From Hyphomicrobium sp. D-2 (lineage in GTDB: Bacteria; Pseudomonadota; Alphaproteobacteria; Rhizobiales; Hyphomicrobiaceae), in NCBI RefSeq assembly GCF_029872155.1, contig NZ_JARXLA010000002.1, positions 248,001 through 312,000 of the forward strand: a stretch of 64,000 bases of DNA, in the 5' to 3' direction. The position numbers and the translations under genes are program-made. Shown one piece after another: positions 32,796 through 41,833 of the stretch (position 1 is the stretch's first letter; each line of letters starts with the position of its first letter). A model generated the notes under the pieces. It was not told where the DNA came from. It saw only the letters and a program-made list of their open reading frames with translations, and ran no database searches.

Positions 32796-35700
32796 ATGCG
32801 TCTGTCGCATTTCTTTATCGACCGGCCGATCTTTGCCAGCGTCATCTCGGTGGTGCTGATTATCCTCGGCGCGGTGGCGCTGGGGCGCTTGCCGATCGCG
32901 CAGTATCCTGAAATCGCGCCGCCGGTGGTGAACATCACCGGCCAGTATCCAGGCGCGAGCGCGGAGGTGGTGGCGTCGACGGTTGTCGCGCCGCTGGAGC
33001 AGCAGATCAACGGTGTGGAGCACATGCTCTACATCTCGTCGAACTCCACCGTTGACGGCCGCTTCACCATCTCGGTGACGTTCGATCTCGGCACCGATCT
33101 GGATACCGCACAGGTGCAGGTGCAGAACCGCGTCGCCATTGCGCAGCCGCGTTTGCCCGCAGACGTGCGCAACATCGGCGTCACGGTGGCGAAAGCATCG
33201 CCCGACCTGATGATGGTGGTGCATCTTTATTCGCCCGATCAATCGCGCGACACGCTGTTCATCTCCAACTACGCCAGCGTCAACGTCGTGGACGTGTTGA
33301 CCCGCATTGAGGGCATCGGCTCGATCACGGTGTTCGGCAGTCGCGACTATTCCATGCGCGTGTGGCTCGATCCGGACCGGCTGCAATCGCTTGGCCTGAC
33401 CGCAAATGACGTGACGGCCGCTCTGCAGCGCCAGAACGTTCAGGTGGCGGCGGGTATTCTCAATCAGCCGCCGGTCGAACAGCCGGGCGCGTTCCAGATC
33501 TCGGTGCAGACGCTGGGCCGTCTGGCCGATCCCGATCAGTTCGGCGAGATCATCGTCAAGCAGGATGGCGACGCGGTTGTGCGCCTGAAGGATGTCGCGC
33601 GCACCGAACTTGCCGCGCTCGACTATGGCATCATCTCGTATCTCGATCGCAGCCCTGCGGTGGCGCTGGGTGTGTTCCAGTTGCCTGGCTCGAACGCGAT
33701 CGATACGGCCGAGCGCATCAAGACGACCATGGCGGGGCTGTCGAAGAGCTTCCCCGACGGCATCAAGTACGACATCGTCTACAACCCGACGGAGTTCATT
33801 CAGCAGTCGGTTGACGCCGTTGTCATGACCATCATCGAGGCCGTGATCCTCGTGGTGCTCGTGGTGATGCTGTTCCTGCAGACCTGGCGTGCGGCAATCA
33901 TCCCGATCGTGGCCATTCCGGTGTCGCTGGTTGGCACGTTCTTCCTGATGGCGATGTTCGGCTTCTCGCTGAACAACCTGTCGCTGTTCGGTCTTGTGCT
34001 GGCCATCGGTATCGTTGTCGACGACGCCATCGTGGTGGTGGAGAACGTTGAACGCAACATGGCGTCGGGGCTCAGTCCGCGCGATGCCGCGTTCAAGACC
34101 ATGGATGAAGTAGGCGGGGCGCTGATCGCCATCGTGCTGGTGCTGACAGCCGTGTTCGTGCCATCGGCATTCATCACCGGCATCACCGGCCAGTTCTATC
34201 AACAGTTCGCGCTGACCATCGCGGGTGCCACGATCATCTCGTTGGTCGTCTCGCTCACGCTGTCGCCCGCACTGTGCGCGCTGCTGCTGAAGCCGCACGC
34301 GGAGCATCATCGCACGCCGTGGTACATGCTGCCGGTGCGCGGCTTCTTCCGTGTCTTCAACTGGAGCTTCGACAAGCTTTCCAACGGCTATGCGTGGTCG
34401 ATCGGCAAGATGATCCGGATCCCCGTGATCATGCTGGTGATCTACGGCGGCTTCATTGTGTTCGGCATGAACGAATTCCGCAAGACTCCGGTGGGCTTCA
34501 TTCCCGCGGTTGACGGCGGTTATCTCATCGCTGTTTCGCAGTTGCCGCCGGCATCGTCGCTTTCGCGCACCGATGCCGTCAACAAGCGCATGGTGGAACT
34601 GGCGCTGGAAACGCCCGGTGTCGCCCATGCGGTGAACTTCGTCGGCTTCTCTGGCGCAACGCGCACCAACGCGCCGAATGCTGGCGCGGTGTTCGTGACG
34701 CTGAAACCGTTTGAGGAACGGGCGAAGGATCCGAACCTGTCCGCGCGCGCTATCCAGGGCGCGCTGATGCAGAAGTATGCGTCCATCCAGGATGGCATGG
34801 TGTTCGTTGTGGCCCCGCCTCCGGTGCGTGGCATCGGCAGCGCGGGCGGTTTCCGCATGATGGTGCAGGATCGCGGCGGTGCCGGCTCGGCGGCGCTGCA
34901 GCAGGCGACCATGGCCATGATGATGAAGGCCAACCAGACGCCGGGGCTGCAGCAGGTGTTCACGATGTTCGAGAACACGACACCGCAGCTCTACCTCGAC
35001 ATCGACCGCGTCAAGGCGCAGATGCTCGGCATCAACATCACCGAGGTGTTCACGGCGCTGCAGACGTATCTCGGCTCGGCCTATGTGAATGATTTCAACC
35101 TGCTCGGGCGCACGTTCCGTGTGACCGCTCAGGCCGATAGTCAGTATCGACTGGACGAGCGCGATATTCTCAACATCCGCGTGCGCAACAACGCGGGCGA
35201 CACGGTTCCGCTCGGTAGTTTCACGACGGTGCACAACATCTCCGCGCCAGCCCGTGTTCCGCGCTACAACCTTTATCCCGCCGCTGAGCTCGATGGTTCC
35301 GCAGCACCGGGTTATTCGCAGGGACAGGCCATCGATCTGATGGAGAAGATCGCCGCCGAGACGCTGCCGCAGGGCTTCGGTTTCGAATGGACCGAACTTG
35401 CGTTCCAGCAGATCAAGGCTGGTAACACGGCGGTGTTCGCATTCGCGCTGGGCGTTGTGTTCGTTTTCCTTGTGCTGGCGGCGCAGTTTGAAAGTTTGAC
35501 GTTGCCATTGGCGGTCATCCTCATCGTGCCGATGAGTTTGATTGCGTCGATCACCGGCGTCGTCATGCGCGGCATGGACAACAACATCCTCACGCAGGTG
35601 GGCTTCATCGTGCTGATCGGTCTGGCGGCCAAGAACGCCATTCTGATTGTGGAGTTTGCGGCCCAGCTTGAGGCGGAAGGCAACGACAAGTGGTCGGCTG

Positions 35701-35990
35701 CGAAGGAAGCAGCGCGCCTGCGTATGCGCCCGATCATCATGACGTCGCTGGCGTTCATTCTCGGCGTGGTGCCGCTGGTGTGGGCTGTTGGCGCCGGTTC
35801 GGAATTGCGTCAAGCGCTGGGCACGGCGGTGTTCGCCGGCATGATCGGCGTGACGATCTTCGGCCTTATCTTCACGCCGGTGTTTTATGTCACCTGCCGC
35901 TGGCTGGGCGATCGCTTCTCGCGCGGCAAGAAGAAGTCGGGCAGCGCCGATGAGCAAGCGCATCCGCCTGCAACGCAACCGGCTGAATAA
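32796..35990 (+). CDS. RND multidrug efflux pump (AcrB/HAE1 family)
   Basis: 1064 residues with full RND topology: a first helix, a large periplasmic loop, helices 2-6, a second hydrophilic repeat and the last six helices. The proton-relay pair is present in GIVVDDAIVVVENVERNMAS (about residues 403-422). The family block SPALCALLLKPH and the second-half FIVLIGLAAKNAILIVEFAA are intact. It starts 11 bp after the adaptor stop and is followed by a terminator. Expected to export hydrophobic drugs by proton antiport, probably under the divergent TetR. Confidence 0.95.
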   Translation: MRLSHFFIDRPIFASVISVVLIILGAVALGRLPIAQYPEIAPPVVNITGQYPGASAEVVASTVVAPLEQQINGVEHMLYISSNSTVDGRFTISVTFDLGTDLDTAQVQVQNRVAIAQPRLPADVRNIGVTVAKASPDLMMVVHLYSPDQSRDTLFISNYASVNVVDVLTRIEGIGSITVFGSRDYSMRVWLDPDRLQSLGLTANDVTAALQRQNVQVAAGILNQPPVEQPGAFQISVQTLGRLADPDQFGEIIVKQDGDAVVRLKDVARTELAALDYGIISYLDRSPAVALGVFQLPGSNAIDTAERIKTTMAGLSKSFPDGIKYDIVYNPTEFIQQSVDAVVMTIIEAVILVVLVVMLFLQTWRAAIIPIVAIPVSLVGTFFLMAMFGFSLNNLSLFGLVLAIGIVVDDAIVVVENVERNMASGLSPRDAAFKTMDEVGGALIAIVLVLTAVFVPSAFITGITGQFYQQFALTIAGATIISLVVSLTLSPALCALLLKPHAEHHRTPWYMLPVRGFFRVFNWSFDKLSNGYAWSIGKMIRIPVIMLVIYGGFIVFGMNEFRKTPVGFIPAVDGGYLIAVSQLPPASSLSRTDAVNKRMVELALETPGVAHAVNFVGFSGATRTNAPNAGAVFVTLKPFEERAKDPNLSARAIQGALMQKYASIQDGMVFVVAPPPVRGIGSAGGFRMMVQDRGGAGSAALQQATMAMMMKANQTPGLQQVFTMFENTTPQLYLDIDRVKAQMLGINITEVFTALQTYLGSAYVNDFNLLGRTFRVTAQADSQYRLDERDILNIRVRNNAGDTVPLGSFTTVHNISAPARVPRYNLYPAAELDGSAAPGYSQGQAIDLMEKIAAETLPQGFGFEWTELAFQQIKAGNTAVFAFALGVVFVFLVLAAQFESLTLPLAVILIVPMSLIASITGVVMRGMDNNILTQVGFIVLIGLAAKNAILIVEFAAQLEAEGNDKWSAAKEAARLRMRPIIMTSLAFILGVVPLVWAVGAGSELRQALGTAVFAGMIGVTIFGLIFTPVFYVTCRWLGDRFSRGKKKSGSADEQAHPPATQPAE

Positions 35991-36019
35991 CATCAGGCTG
36001 TTGCAGTTCTAAACAACAA

Positions 36020-36050
36020 CGCGGGTCGCAGCATTGCGGCCCGCGTTTTT
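36020..36050 (+). terminator. Terminator of the efflux operon
   Basis: GCGGGTCGCA (36021-36030) pairs with TGCGGCCCGC (36035-36044), with one G-T pair, followed by GTTTTTG. Thirty bases after the pump stop codon. Confidence 0.9.
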
Positions 36051-36174
36051 GTTGCACGAAAGGCTGTGTAATTCGCAAAAGGTTCATTGCGCGCTGCCGG
36101 CTACGCCGTCGGACACAGCAATATGTTAGCGTTGCGCTGTGTGCATTGATCCGGACGCATTTGCGGGGAACCTG

Positions 36175-37206
36175 ATGAGCCGTGCCGCCAGCAACGACAA
36201 TCACAATGATAACGACAACGATCGCAACGGCGCGCGATCGGTTTGGGAACAGGCGCGTGAATGGATCGAACTGCACGGCGCTGCGGCGGTCGTCACAGTG
36301 GTTGATACATGGGGCACTGCGCCGGCGCCGGTTGGATCACGTCTTGTGATTGCCGGACAACGGTATGAAGGCGATGTTTCCGGTGGCTGTGTTGAGGGTG
36401 AGCTGGTTGCGGTCGCGGAGGGGGCCATTGCAGAGGGTGCGCCGCGCGTCGTTGACTATGATGTTTCCGATCAAGCCGCATGGCACGCAGGGCTTGCGTG
36501 CGGCGGCCGTCTCAAGGTTGTTGTGGAGCCCTTGGGGCAGGCGGATATAGGCTTTCTCGATACTGTTATCGCGGCGGAGCAGGATCGCCGTGCGGTGGTC
36601 GTGACAACCCGTATCGCAGATGGAACGCGCACACTTTATGCGGAATGCGATGCATTACCCGCCGATGTCACCGCTGCGCGGGATGCCGGTACGGTGGTGC
36701 TGGCCGGCGACGACGCGAACGAGCTGCTTGTGCAGCCGCTGCTGCCGCCGGTGCATGTCGTGATCGTTGGCGCGGCGCATATCGCACAGGCGCTTGTGCC
36801 GTTGGCCCATCAGGTCGGCTACCGTGTCAGCGTGATTGATCCGCGCCGCGAATTCATCGACGCCTTCCGTTCCGTTGATGCCACGACGATGGTTGCGCAA
36901 CCACCGGAAGCGTTTGCAGCGTTGGGGCTGGATACGCGGACGGCGGTTGTCGCGCTGGCGCATACATCGGCATTCGATGACGCCACGCTCATTGCAGCAC
37001 TGCGTAGCCCATGCGTTTACATTGGCGCGCTGGGTTCGCGCACCAATCAAGGTCGCAGGCTGGAGAGGTTGCGCGCGGAAGGCTTCAGCGATGCAGATCT
37101 CGCCCGCATTCACGGCCCGGTTGGCCTGTCGATCGGTGCGAAAGGCCCGGCGGAGATCGCAGTGTCGATTCTCGCTGAGATCATCAAGGTTGTGCGAGCG
37201 GGCTAG
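36175..37206 (+). CDS. XdhC/CoxF-family protein
   Basis: 343 residues from ATG 36175 (GGGGAACCTG upstream). The first domain has the family block APVGSRLVIAGQRYEGDVSG and GCVEGEL with its conserved Cys. The C-terminal Rossmann domain has VIVGAAHIAQALVPLAHQVG, and the end has YIGALGSRTNQGRRLERL, then GLSIGAKGPAEIAVSILAEI. Members insert or sulfurate the molybdenum cofactor in xanthine dehydrogenase or CO dehydrogenase. No such enzyme is encoded nearby, so its client must be elsewhere. Confidence 0.88.
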   Translation: MSRAASNDNHNDNDNDRNGARSVWEQAREWIELHGAAAVVTVVDTWGTAPAPVGSRLVIAGQRYEGDVSGGCVEGELVAVAEGAIAEGAPRVVDYDVSDQAAWHAGLACGGRLKVVVEPLGQADIGFLDTVIAAEQDRRAVVVTTRIADGTRTLYAECDALPADVTAARDAGTVVLAGDDANELLVQPLLPPVHVVIVGAAHIAQALVPLAHQVGYRVSVIDPRREFIDAFRSVDATTMVAQPPEAFAALGLDTRTAVVALAHTSAFDDATLIAALRSPCVYIGALGSRTNQGRRLERLRAEGFSDADLARIHGPVGLSIGAKGPAEIAVSILAEIIKVVRAG

Positions 37207-37273
37207 CGCGTTTTCACATGCTTGTTTGATGCACCGGCGGCTGGCTCCCCCGATGAGAGCGAAGTATCCCTAC

Positions 37274-37314
37274 GCGCTCGGCGGCCGGCTCCGCGCAGCG
37301 GAGTCGCCGAGCGC
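37274..37314. repeat. REP-like palindromic element (copy 1)
   Basis: GCGCTCGG...CCGAGCGC outer arms around GCGGCCGGCTCC...GGAGTCGCC. The same structure occurs at 59585, 60804, 60937 and 60986. The core GGCCGGC on one side faces GTCGCC on the other, giving a fixed asymmetric interior. Located between convergent genes. Confidence 0.75.
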
Positions 37315-37337
37315 CAGAAAAGCAGCGCGGCAGGCAA

Positions 37338-38522
37338 TCAACCCGTTGCGTTCAACCGTTCGAAGCCCGCTTCCAGATCGGCGCGCAGGTCGTTCACATC
37401 CTCAAGGCCGATGTGCAGCCGCAGCGTCGGCCCTTCGGGTTGCCAATTGGTGGCGGTGCGATAGCTACGTGCATCGAACGGGATCACGAGGCTTTCATAG
37501 CCGCCCCACGAGAAGCCCATGCCGAACAGCTCCAGTCCGTCGAGCATTGCCGCAACGGCCTTGTCGCTTACCGGTTTCAGCACCACACCGAACAGTCCGC
37601 TGGCGCCGAGGAAATCGCGCTTCCACAGTTCGTGCTGCGGATGGCTTTCCAGCGCCGGATGCAGCACGCGGGCAACCTCGGGGCGGCTTTCCAGCCACCG
37701 CGCGATCTCAAGCCCCGCGCGATGATGCTGCGCCAGCCGCGTCGGCAGCGTGCGCAGGCCGCGCATGCCGAGATAGGTTTCTTCCGAACCGGGGCAGACG
37801 CCGAGCTGGTCCTTGGCCATGGCGACATACTTCGCCGCGCGCTCGTTGCAGGTAATGGCGCCCAGCATCGCGTCAGCATGGCCGACGATGTATTTCGTTG
37901 CCGCCTGAATGGAAACATCAACGCCATGTTCGAACGGGCGGAAGTAGAGCGGGCTGGCCCAGGTGTTGTCCATCAGCAGCCACAGATCACGCTCGCGGGC
38001 AATGCGCGCGATGGCCGGGATGTCCTGCACCTCGAACGTTTGCGAGCCGGGGCTCTCCGTGAAGATGAGGCGCGTGTTCGGCCGGATGAGATCGGCAATG
38101 CCGGCGCCGATGAGCGGATCGTAATAGGTGGTCTCGACGCCCAGTCGCACCAGCAGGTAGTCGCAGAATTTGCGCGTCGGCTGATAGACATTATCAACCA
38201 TCAGGATGTGATCGCCCGCCTTGACGAAGGCGAGGATGGCGGTGCTGACGGCCTGATAGCCCGATGCGGTCAGCTCGGTGGTCGCGCCGCCCTCGATGTC
38301 GGCAATCGCGTCCTGCAGGGATTTGACCGTCGGCGTGCAGGTGCGGCCGTAGGTATATGCCTGATCCCGGTTCCAGAGCTTTTCGACCGTGGGGAACAGC
38401 ACCGTCGATCCACGATAGACCGGCGGATTGACGAAGCCGAAATTGTCGTGGGGCGCGCGGCCCGAGTGCACGGCTCGGGTGGCAGGTGCATGGGGGCGCG
38501 AAGATTTTTTGTCGGAGGACAT
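37338..38522 (-). CDS. metC: Cystathionine beta-lyase / PatB-MetC-type PLP enzyme
   Basis: 394 residues from ATG 38522 (MSSDKKSSRPHAPATRAVHS). A Cys/Met-metabolism PLP fold: YGRTCTPTVKSLQDAIADIE, GYQAVSTAILAFVKAGDHIL, cofactor-contacting LLMDNTWASPLYFRPFEHG, and the PLP Lys in SIQAATKYIVGHADAMLGAI. The end, PTLRLHIGLEDVNDLRADLE, is typical. It cleaves cystathionine to homocysteine for methionine synthesis; related gamma-lyases cannot be fully excluded. Monocistronic, leftward. Confidence 0.9.
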   Translation of the reverse strand: MSSDKKSSRPHAPATRAVHSGRAPHDNFGFVNPPVYRGSTVLFPTVEKLWNRDQAYTYGRTCTPTVKSLQDAIADIEGGATTELTASGYQAVSTAILAFVKAGDHILMVDNVYQPTRKFCDYLLVRLGVETTYYDPLIGAGIADLIRPNTRLIFTESPGSQTFEVQDIPAIARIARERDLWLLMDNTWASPLYFRPFEHGVDVSIQAATKYIVGHADAMLGAITCNERAAKYVAMAKDQLGVCPGSEETYLGMRGLRTLPTRLAQHHRAGLEIARWLESRPEVARVLHPALESHPQHELWKRDFLGASGLFGVVLKPVSDKAVAAMLDGLELFGMGFSWGGYESLVIPFDARSYRTATNWQPEGPTLRLHIGLEDVNDLRADLEAGFERLNATG

Positions 38523-38710
38523 CTGTCGCATCCTGTTCCTGGCGGGAAAAGCCCCGTGTGGAGCAAGTTTGCCGTGGGGTCAAGGCCTTGACCCCGCCAC
38601 CAATCTGCGGGATTGAGCAGTTTATCGATTGATCGGCAAATGTTTCATCAAACCGCAGCACTGTGACCCTTGCGCCGCTGGCGTGATCGGCCCACACTAA
38701 CATTCAAGCC

Positions 38711-39751
38711 ATGCAGATTTTTCAAACACTTCGCTGTCCGGTCCGGGTGATCCTTGCATTTGGGTTGCTGCTCGCGGCCTTGTCGGTGGCGCACGCGCAA
38801 ACGTCCACGCTGGATACCATCCGGGCGCGTGGCGTGCTGAACTGCGGGATCGGTGAAGCGCAGGCCGGTTTTTCGCAGACCGGTGCGGCGGACGTGCGCA
38901 GCGGCATGGACGTTGATTTCTGCAAGGCGCTGGCACTAGCGGTGTTTGGTACGGCCGATGCCGTCAAATTCTGGCCGCTCGGACCCAATGATCGCTTCAA
39001 GGCGCTGACATCCGGCGACGTAGACGTGCTGGCCCGTGGCGGCGCTTGGACCCTGACCCGGGATACCGAATTTGGCGCCCGGTTTGCTGGCGTGCTGTTT
39101 TATGACGGCCAGGGCTTTCTGACCCGGCGCGGCAATGCTGTAGCGTCCGTGCTGGAGCTTTCCGGCGCATCGATTTGCGCACTGCCTGGCGCCATGGGCG
39201 AGCAGGGCGTGGCGGAATTCTTCGGCACACAGCGGATGCGTTATCAGATCGTCGCGCAGGAGAGCTGGGACGATCTGGTGCAGGCCTATGCGGCGGGCAG
39301 CTGTACGGTGTTGACGGGTGATGTCTCCCTTCTGGCGGTGGCGCGCAGCAAGCTGAAGACGCCCGCCGATCACATCATTCTGCCGGAGCTCATCACCAAG
39401 GAGCCGCTCGGCCCGGCCGTGCGACAGGGCGACCCGCAGTGGTTCGGCGTCGTGCGCTGGACGCTGATGGCGCTGATCGAGGCTGAGGAACTGGGACTCA
39501 CCTCAGAGAATGTCGATGCGCAGCGCGCGGCAACACAGCCGAGCATTCGCCGCTTTCTCGGTCTGGAGGCCAATCTCGGGCAGGCATTGGGGCTGCCGCG
39601 TGACTGGGCCTATCTGATCGTCAAGAACGTTGGGAATTACGGCGAGATCTTCGACCGTAATCTCGGTGCCAAATCGGATCTCAAGCTTGCCCGTGGTCTC
39701 AATAATCTTTGGACCAAAGGCGGCTTGATGTACGCAGTGCCCTTCCGCTGA
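38711..39751 (+). CDS. Periplasmic amino-acid-binding protein (AapJ-like), orphan
   Basis: 346 residues with a signal peptide cleaved after AHA (residue 29). The body follows the general L-amino-acid binding protein: LDTIRARGVLNCGIGEAQAG, SGMDVDFCKALALAVFG, NDRFKALTSGDVDVLARGGA, and the conserved C-terminal block RDWAYLIVKNVGNYGEIFDR. Permease and ATPase genes (aapQMP) normally follow; here the next genes are unrelated, so it is an orphan that may feed another ABC system. Confidence 0.87.
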   Translation: MQIFQTLRCPVRVILAFGLLLAALSVAHAQTSTLDTIRARGVLNCGIGEAQAGFSQTGAADVRSGMDVDFCKALALAVFGTADAVKFWPLGPNDRFKALTSGDVDVLARGGAWTLTRDTEFGARFAGVLFYDGQGFLTRRGNAVASVLELSGASICALPGAMGEQGVAEFFGTQRMRYQIVAQESWDDLVQAYAAGSCTVLTGDVSLLAVARSKLKTPADHIILPELITKEPLGPAVRQGDPQWFGVVRWTLMALIEAEELGLTSENVDAQRAATQPSIRRFLGLEANLGQALGLPRDWAYLIVKNVGNYGEIFDRNLGAKSDLKLARGLNNLWTKGGLMYAVPFR

Positions 39752-39860
39752 AGCTGTCCAGCTTGCGGTCTTGCGTACGGTGCGATGCCGCGCAAGTCCG
39801 ATACCCAGGCTGATAGCCCCATCCGTGTTTGGAACGTCGCGATGAAAAAGGTGCGGTGAG

Positions 39861-40556
39861 ATGACGTGGCCCGCCGATCTGAGCGTCGATCCTGAACGGG
39901 CGCTGGTGCTGATCGCAGTTTTTATCGCGGCGCTGATGATCACCATCATCGCTCTGGGATTATCCAGACGTGCGGCGCGATACGGCAGCGAGATGGAGCG
40001 CGCACGGTTAGCGGAAGAGAAGCGTCAGGCCGCTGACGTTGAGAGAATGGACGACCGGAATGCAGTGCCGAATGTTGAGACCGTTGCGGGTGATGTCGCA
40101 GACATCGAGGACCATGATGGCGCCGCGCCAACGCCGCCAGAGACCCGCAACGTGATGCTCGGCGTTGCCGCTATCGCTCCGGAAGCTGATCGGCCGTCTC
40201 TTCTGAAAGCCATCGACGTTGCTACGGCAATGGGGGCCAACGATCGGCTGCCCGAACTCAACCTTGCATTGGCGGAATGGCACCTTGCCAACGGCAGCCC
40301 GGAGAAAGCTGAAGAGTTGCTGCGCTCCTGCGTGCGCGGCGCCACTGAGTTTGGCCTGAAGGAACCGCATGCCCGCGGGCGGGTAATACTGGGCGATATC
40401 GCACAGGCAAATGGCGACCCCTCTACGGCCTGCGAGCACTGGCAGATCGCGCGGATTCTCTTTCACGAGATCGGCAGAAAAGACGCCTACGATGACGTCG
40501 ACGTCCGCATGCAGCGCAATGGCTGTCCGAGCGATTGGGTGTTGACCGATTTCTAG
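39861..40556 (+). CDS. Membrane-anchored TPR-like hypothetical protein
   Basis: 231 residues. One N-terminal helix (ALVLIAVFIAALMITIIALG) is followed by a charged linker. A C-terminal region of helical repeat character (LPELNLALAEWHLANGSPEK, AEELLRSCVRGATEFGLK, GRVILGDIAQANGDPSTACE) resembles tetratricopeptide repeats. Probably a protein-interaction module at the inner-membrane face. Not recognised as a named family. Confidence 0.65.
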   Translation: MTWPADLSVDPERALVLIAVFIAALMITIIALGLSRRAARYGSEMERARLAEEKRQAADVERMDDRNAVPNVETVAGDVADIEDHDGAAPTPPETRNVMLGVAAIAPEADRPSLLKAIDVATAMGANDRLPELNLALAEWHLANGSPEKAEELLRSCVRGATEFGLKEPHARGRVILGDIAQANGDPSTACEHWQIARILFHEIGRKDAYDDVDVRMQRNGCPSDWVLTDF

Positions 40557-40614
40557 AGCACGATCGCCGTTGAACGGAACGACGGCACAGCATCGCGCCT
40601 CACGATCGTAAGCG

Positions 40615-41688
40615 TTACTGCATGACGACTTCGACGTGGGCGATGTCACCATCGGCCAGCGTGAAATCGCGCTTGTAAACGCCGGACTGTCCCTTGGCTG
40701 TCACCGCATAGGTTCCCGGTGCAAGTATGTGGGTCGGCAGCGCGCCAACGCTGCGCATCACCAGCTGGCCGTCGGGCGTCTGCACGGTCCACTGCGTGTC
40801 GGGCAACGCCACACCGCCTTCACGTGCCACCAGCTTGAATGTTACACGAGCAGCCGCATGGGTCACCGTGGCTTCGGTCAGTTTGCCAGCTTCGACGGTA
40901 ACGTCGGCCTCGACCTTCGCGTTGGCATCGCCATATCGCGACACGATACGATAGATGCCCGCATTCAGGCGGTTGACGATGTTGGGTTTGGCGCCAGCAA
41001 GCACGCGCATGCGGTTATCCAGCTGGTCGCGTTCGCTGGAGAGAATGTCATAGGCAACGGTGTTGGTCGGCGGCTCGGCGCCATCCACCAGCACCTTGAC
41101 CTTCAGGCCGCCAGCATTGAGCACAAACTTTTCAGACGTGATGGTGCCCGCAGTCACGACGATCTTGCGGGTGATATCGGCGCGCCCGAACGCTGCGTTG
41201 ACAATGTATTCGCCCGGATCAAGTTCAATCGTCGGGCTGGGCTCGCGATTGGTGATGAGCGGCTTGGGGCGCGCGCGCGGATCGCGTGACGCTGCGTATA
41301 CGCGCCAGATCACACCGGAATCTATCCTCTGGCCGTCAACAGTGAGCAGGGCGGTTAAATTCACCTGACTGCCGGTCGGCGTCGTGCCGTCGGCGGAGGG
41401 TGCGCGCGGAACAACCGTTGTGTTTGTCGGCAGCGAGGGGCCAGGCACGGAATCGGCCGGCGTGTCGCGACCGGTGTCGGGCGGGAAAGCGCCGCGCAGC
41501 CGCTCAACGGAGGTGTCGAAGTCGGACATCTGCGCCGAAGCAGGCGCGCCAAGTGACCCGCTCAGCAGCAGCGCACAACCGCAAGCCAGCGCGCGCACAC
41601 AGCCAGCAAACGTCGGTGCGCCTTGCGCCTTGGCATTGCCAGCGCGTGGCCCAGCGGGCAGCTTCATGTCAGAGCAGGCGGGGATCAT
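40615..41688 (-). CDS. Exported protein of repeated PG-x-Y modules
   Basis: 357 residues; ATG 41688 used, 41667 is also possible. A signal peptide with a hydrophobic core ACGCALLLSGSLG ends near ASA. The mature part has at least three beta modules ending in the same motif: LDPGEYIVNAAFGRADITRK, LNAGIYRIVSRYGDANAKVE and LAPGTYAVTAKGQSGVYKRD. The neighbouring vWA protein uses the same module, so the two are related and probably work together in the periplasm. Ligand unknown. Confidence 0.7.
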   Translation of the reverse strand: MIPACSDMKLPAGPRAGNAKAQGAPTFAGCVRALACGCALLLSGSLGAPASAQMSDFDTSVERLRGAFPPDTGRDTPADSVPGPSLPTNTTVVPRAPSADGTTPTGSQVNLTALLTVDGQRIDSGVIWRVYAASRDPRARPKPLITNREPSPTIELDPGEYIVNAAFGRADITRKIVVTAGTITSEKFVLNAGGLKVKVLVDGAEPPTNTVAYDILSSERDQLDNRMRVLAGAKPNIVNRLNAGIYRIVSRYGDANAKVEADVTVEAGKLTEATVTHAAARVTFKLVAREGGVALPDTQWTVQTPDGQLVMRSVGALPTHILAPGTYAVTAKGQSGVYKRDFTLADGDIAHVEVVMQ

Positions 41689-41833
41689 AGCTGCATGCGT
41701 CCGGACATTACGCGGCTTTGTGGCAGAACGGTCATGACCTCTTCAAACTCTCCGACGTGGTTGAATTATGACATTTCCGTTCGTCTGATTATCGGCAGGC
41801 AGCCGAGACCGCCCGCCCGTTTGAAAGCAGCCC

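Noticed and set aside
32781-35993. 1070-codon open frame on the minus strand
   Set aside because: It is exactly antisense to the RND pump gene. It is rich in His, Arg and Asp, as expected when a GC-biased gene is read backwards, and has no recognisable domain.
37413-38591. 392-codon plus-strand frame over metC
   Set aside because: Shadow of the cystathionine beta-lyase gene; no domain, no ribosome-binding site.
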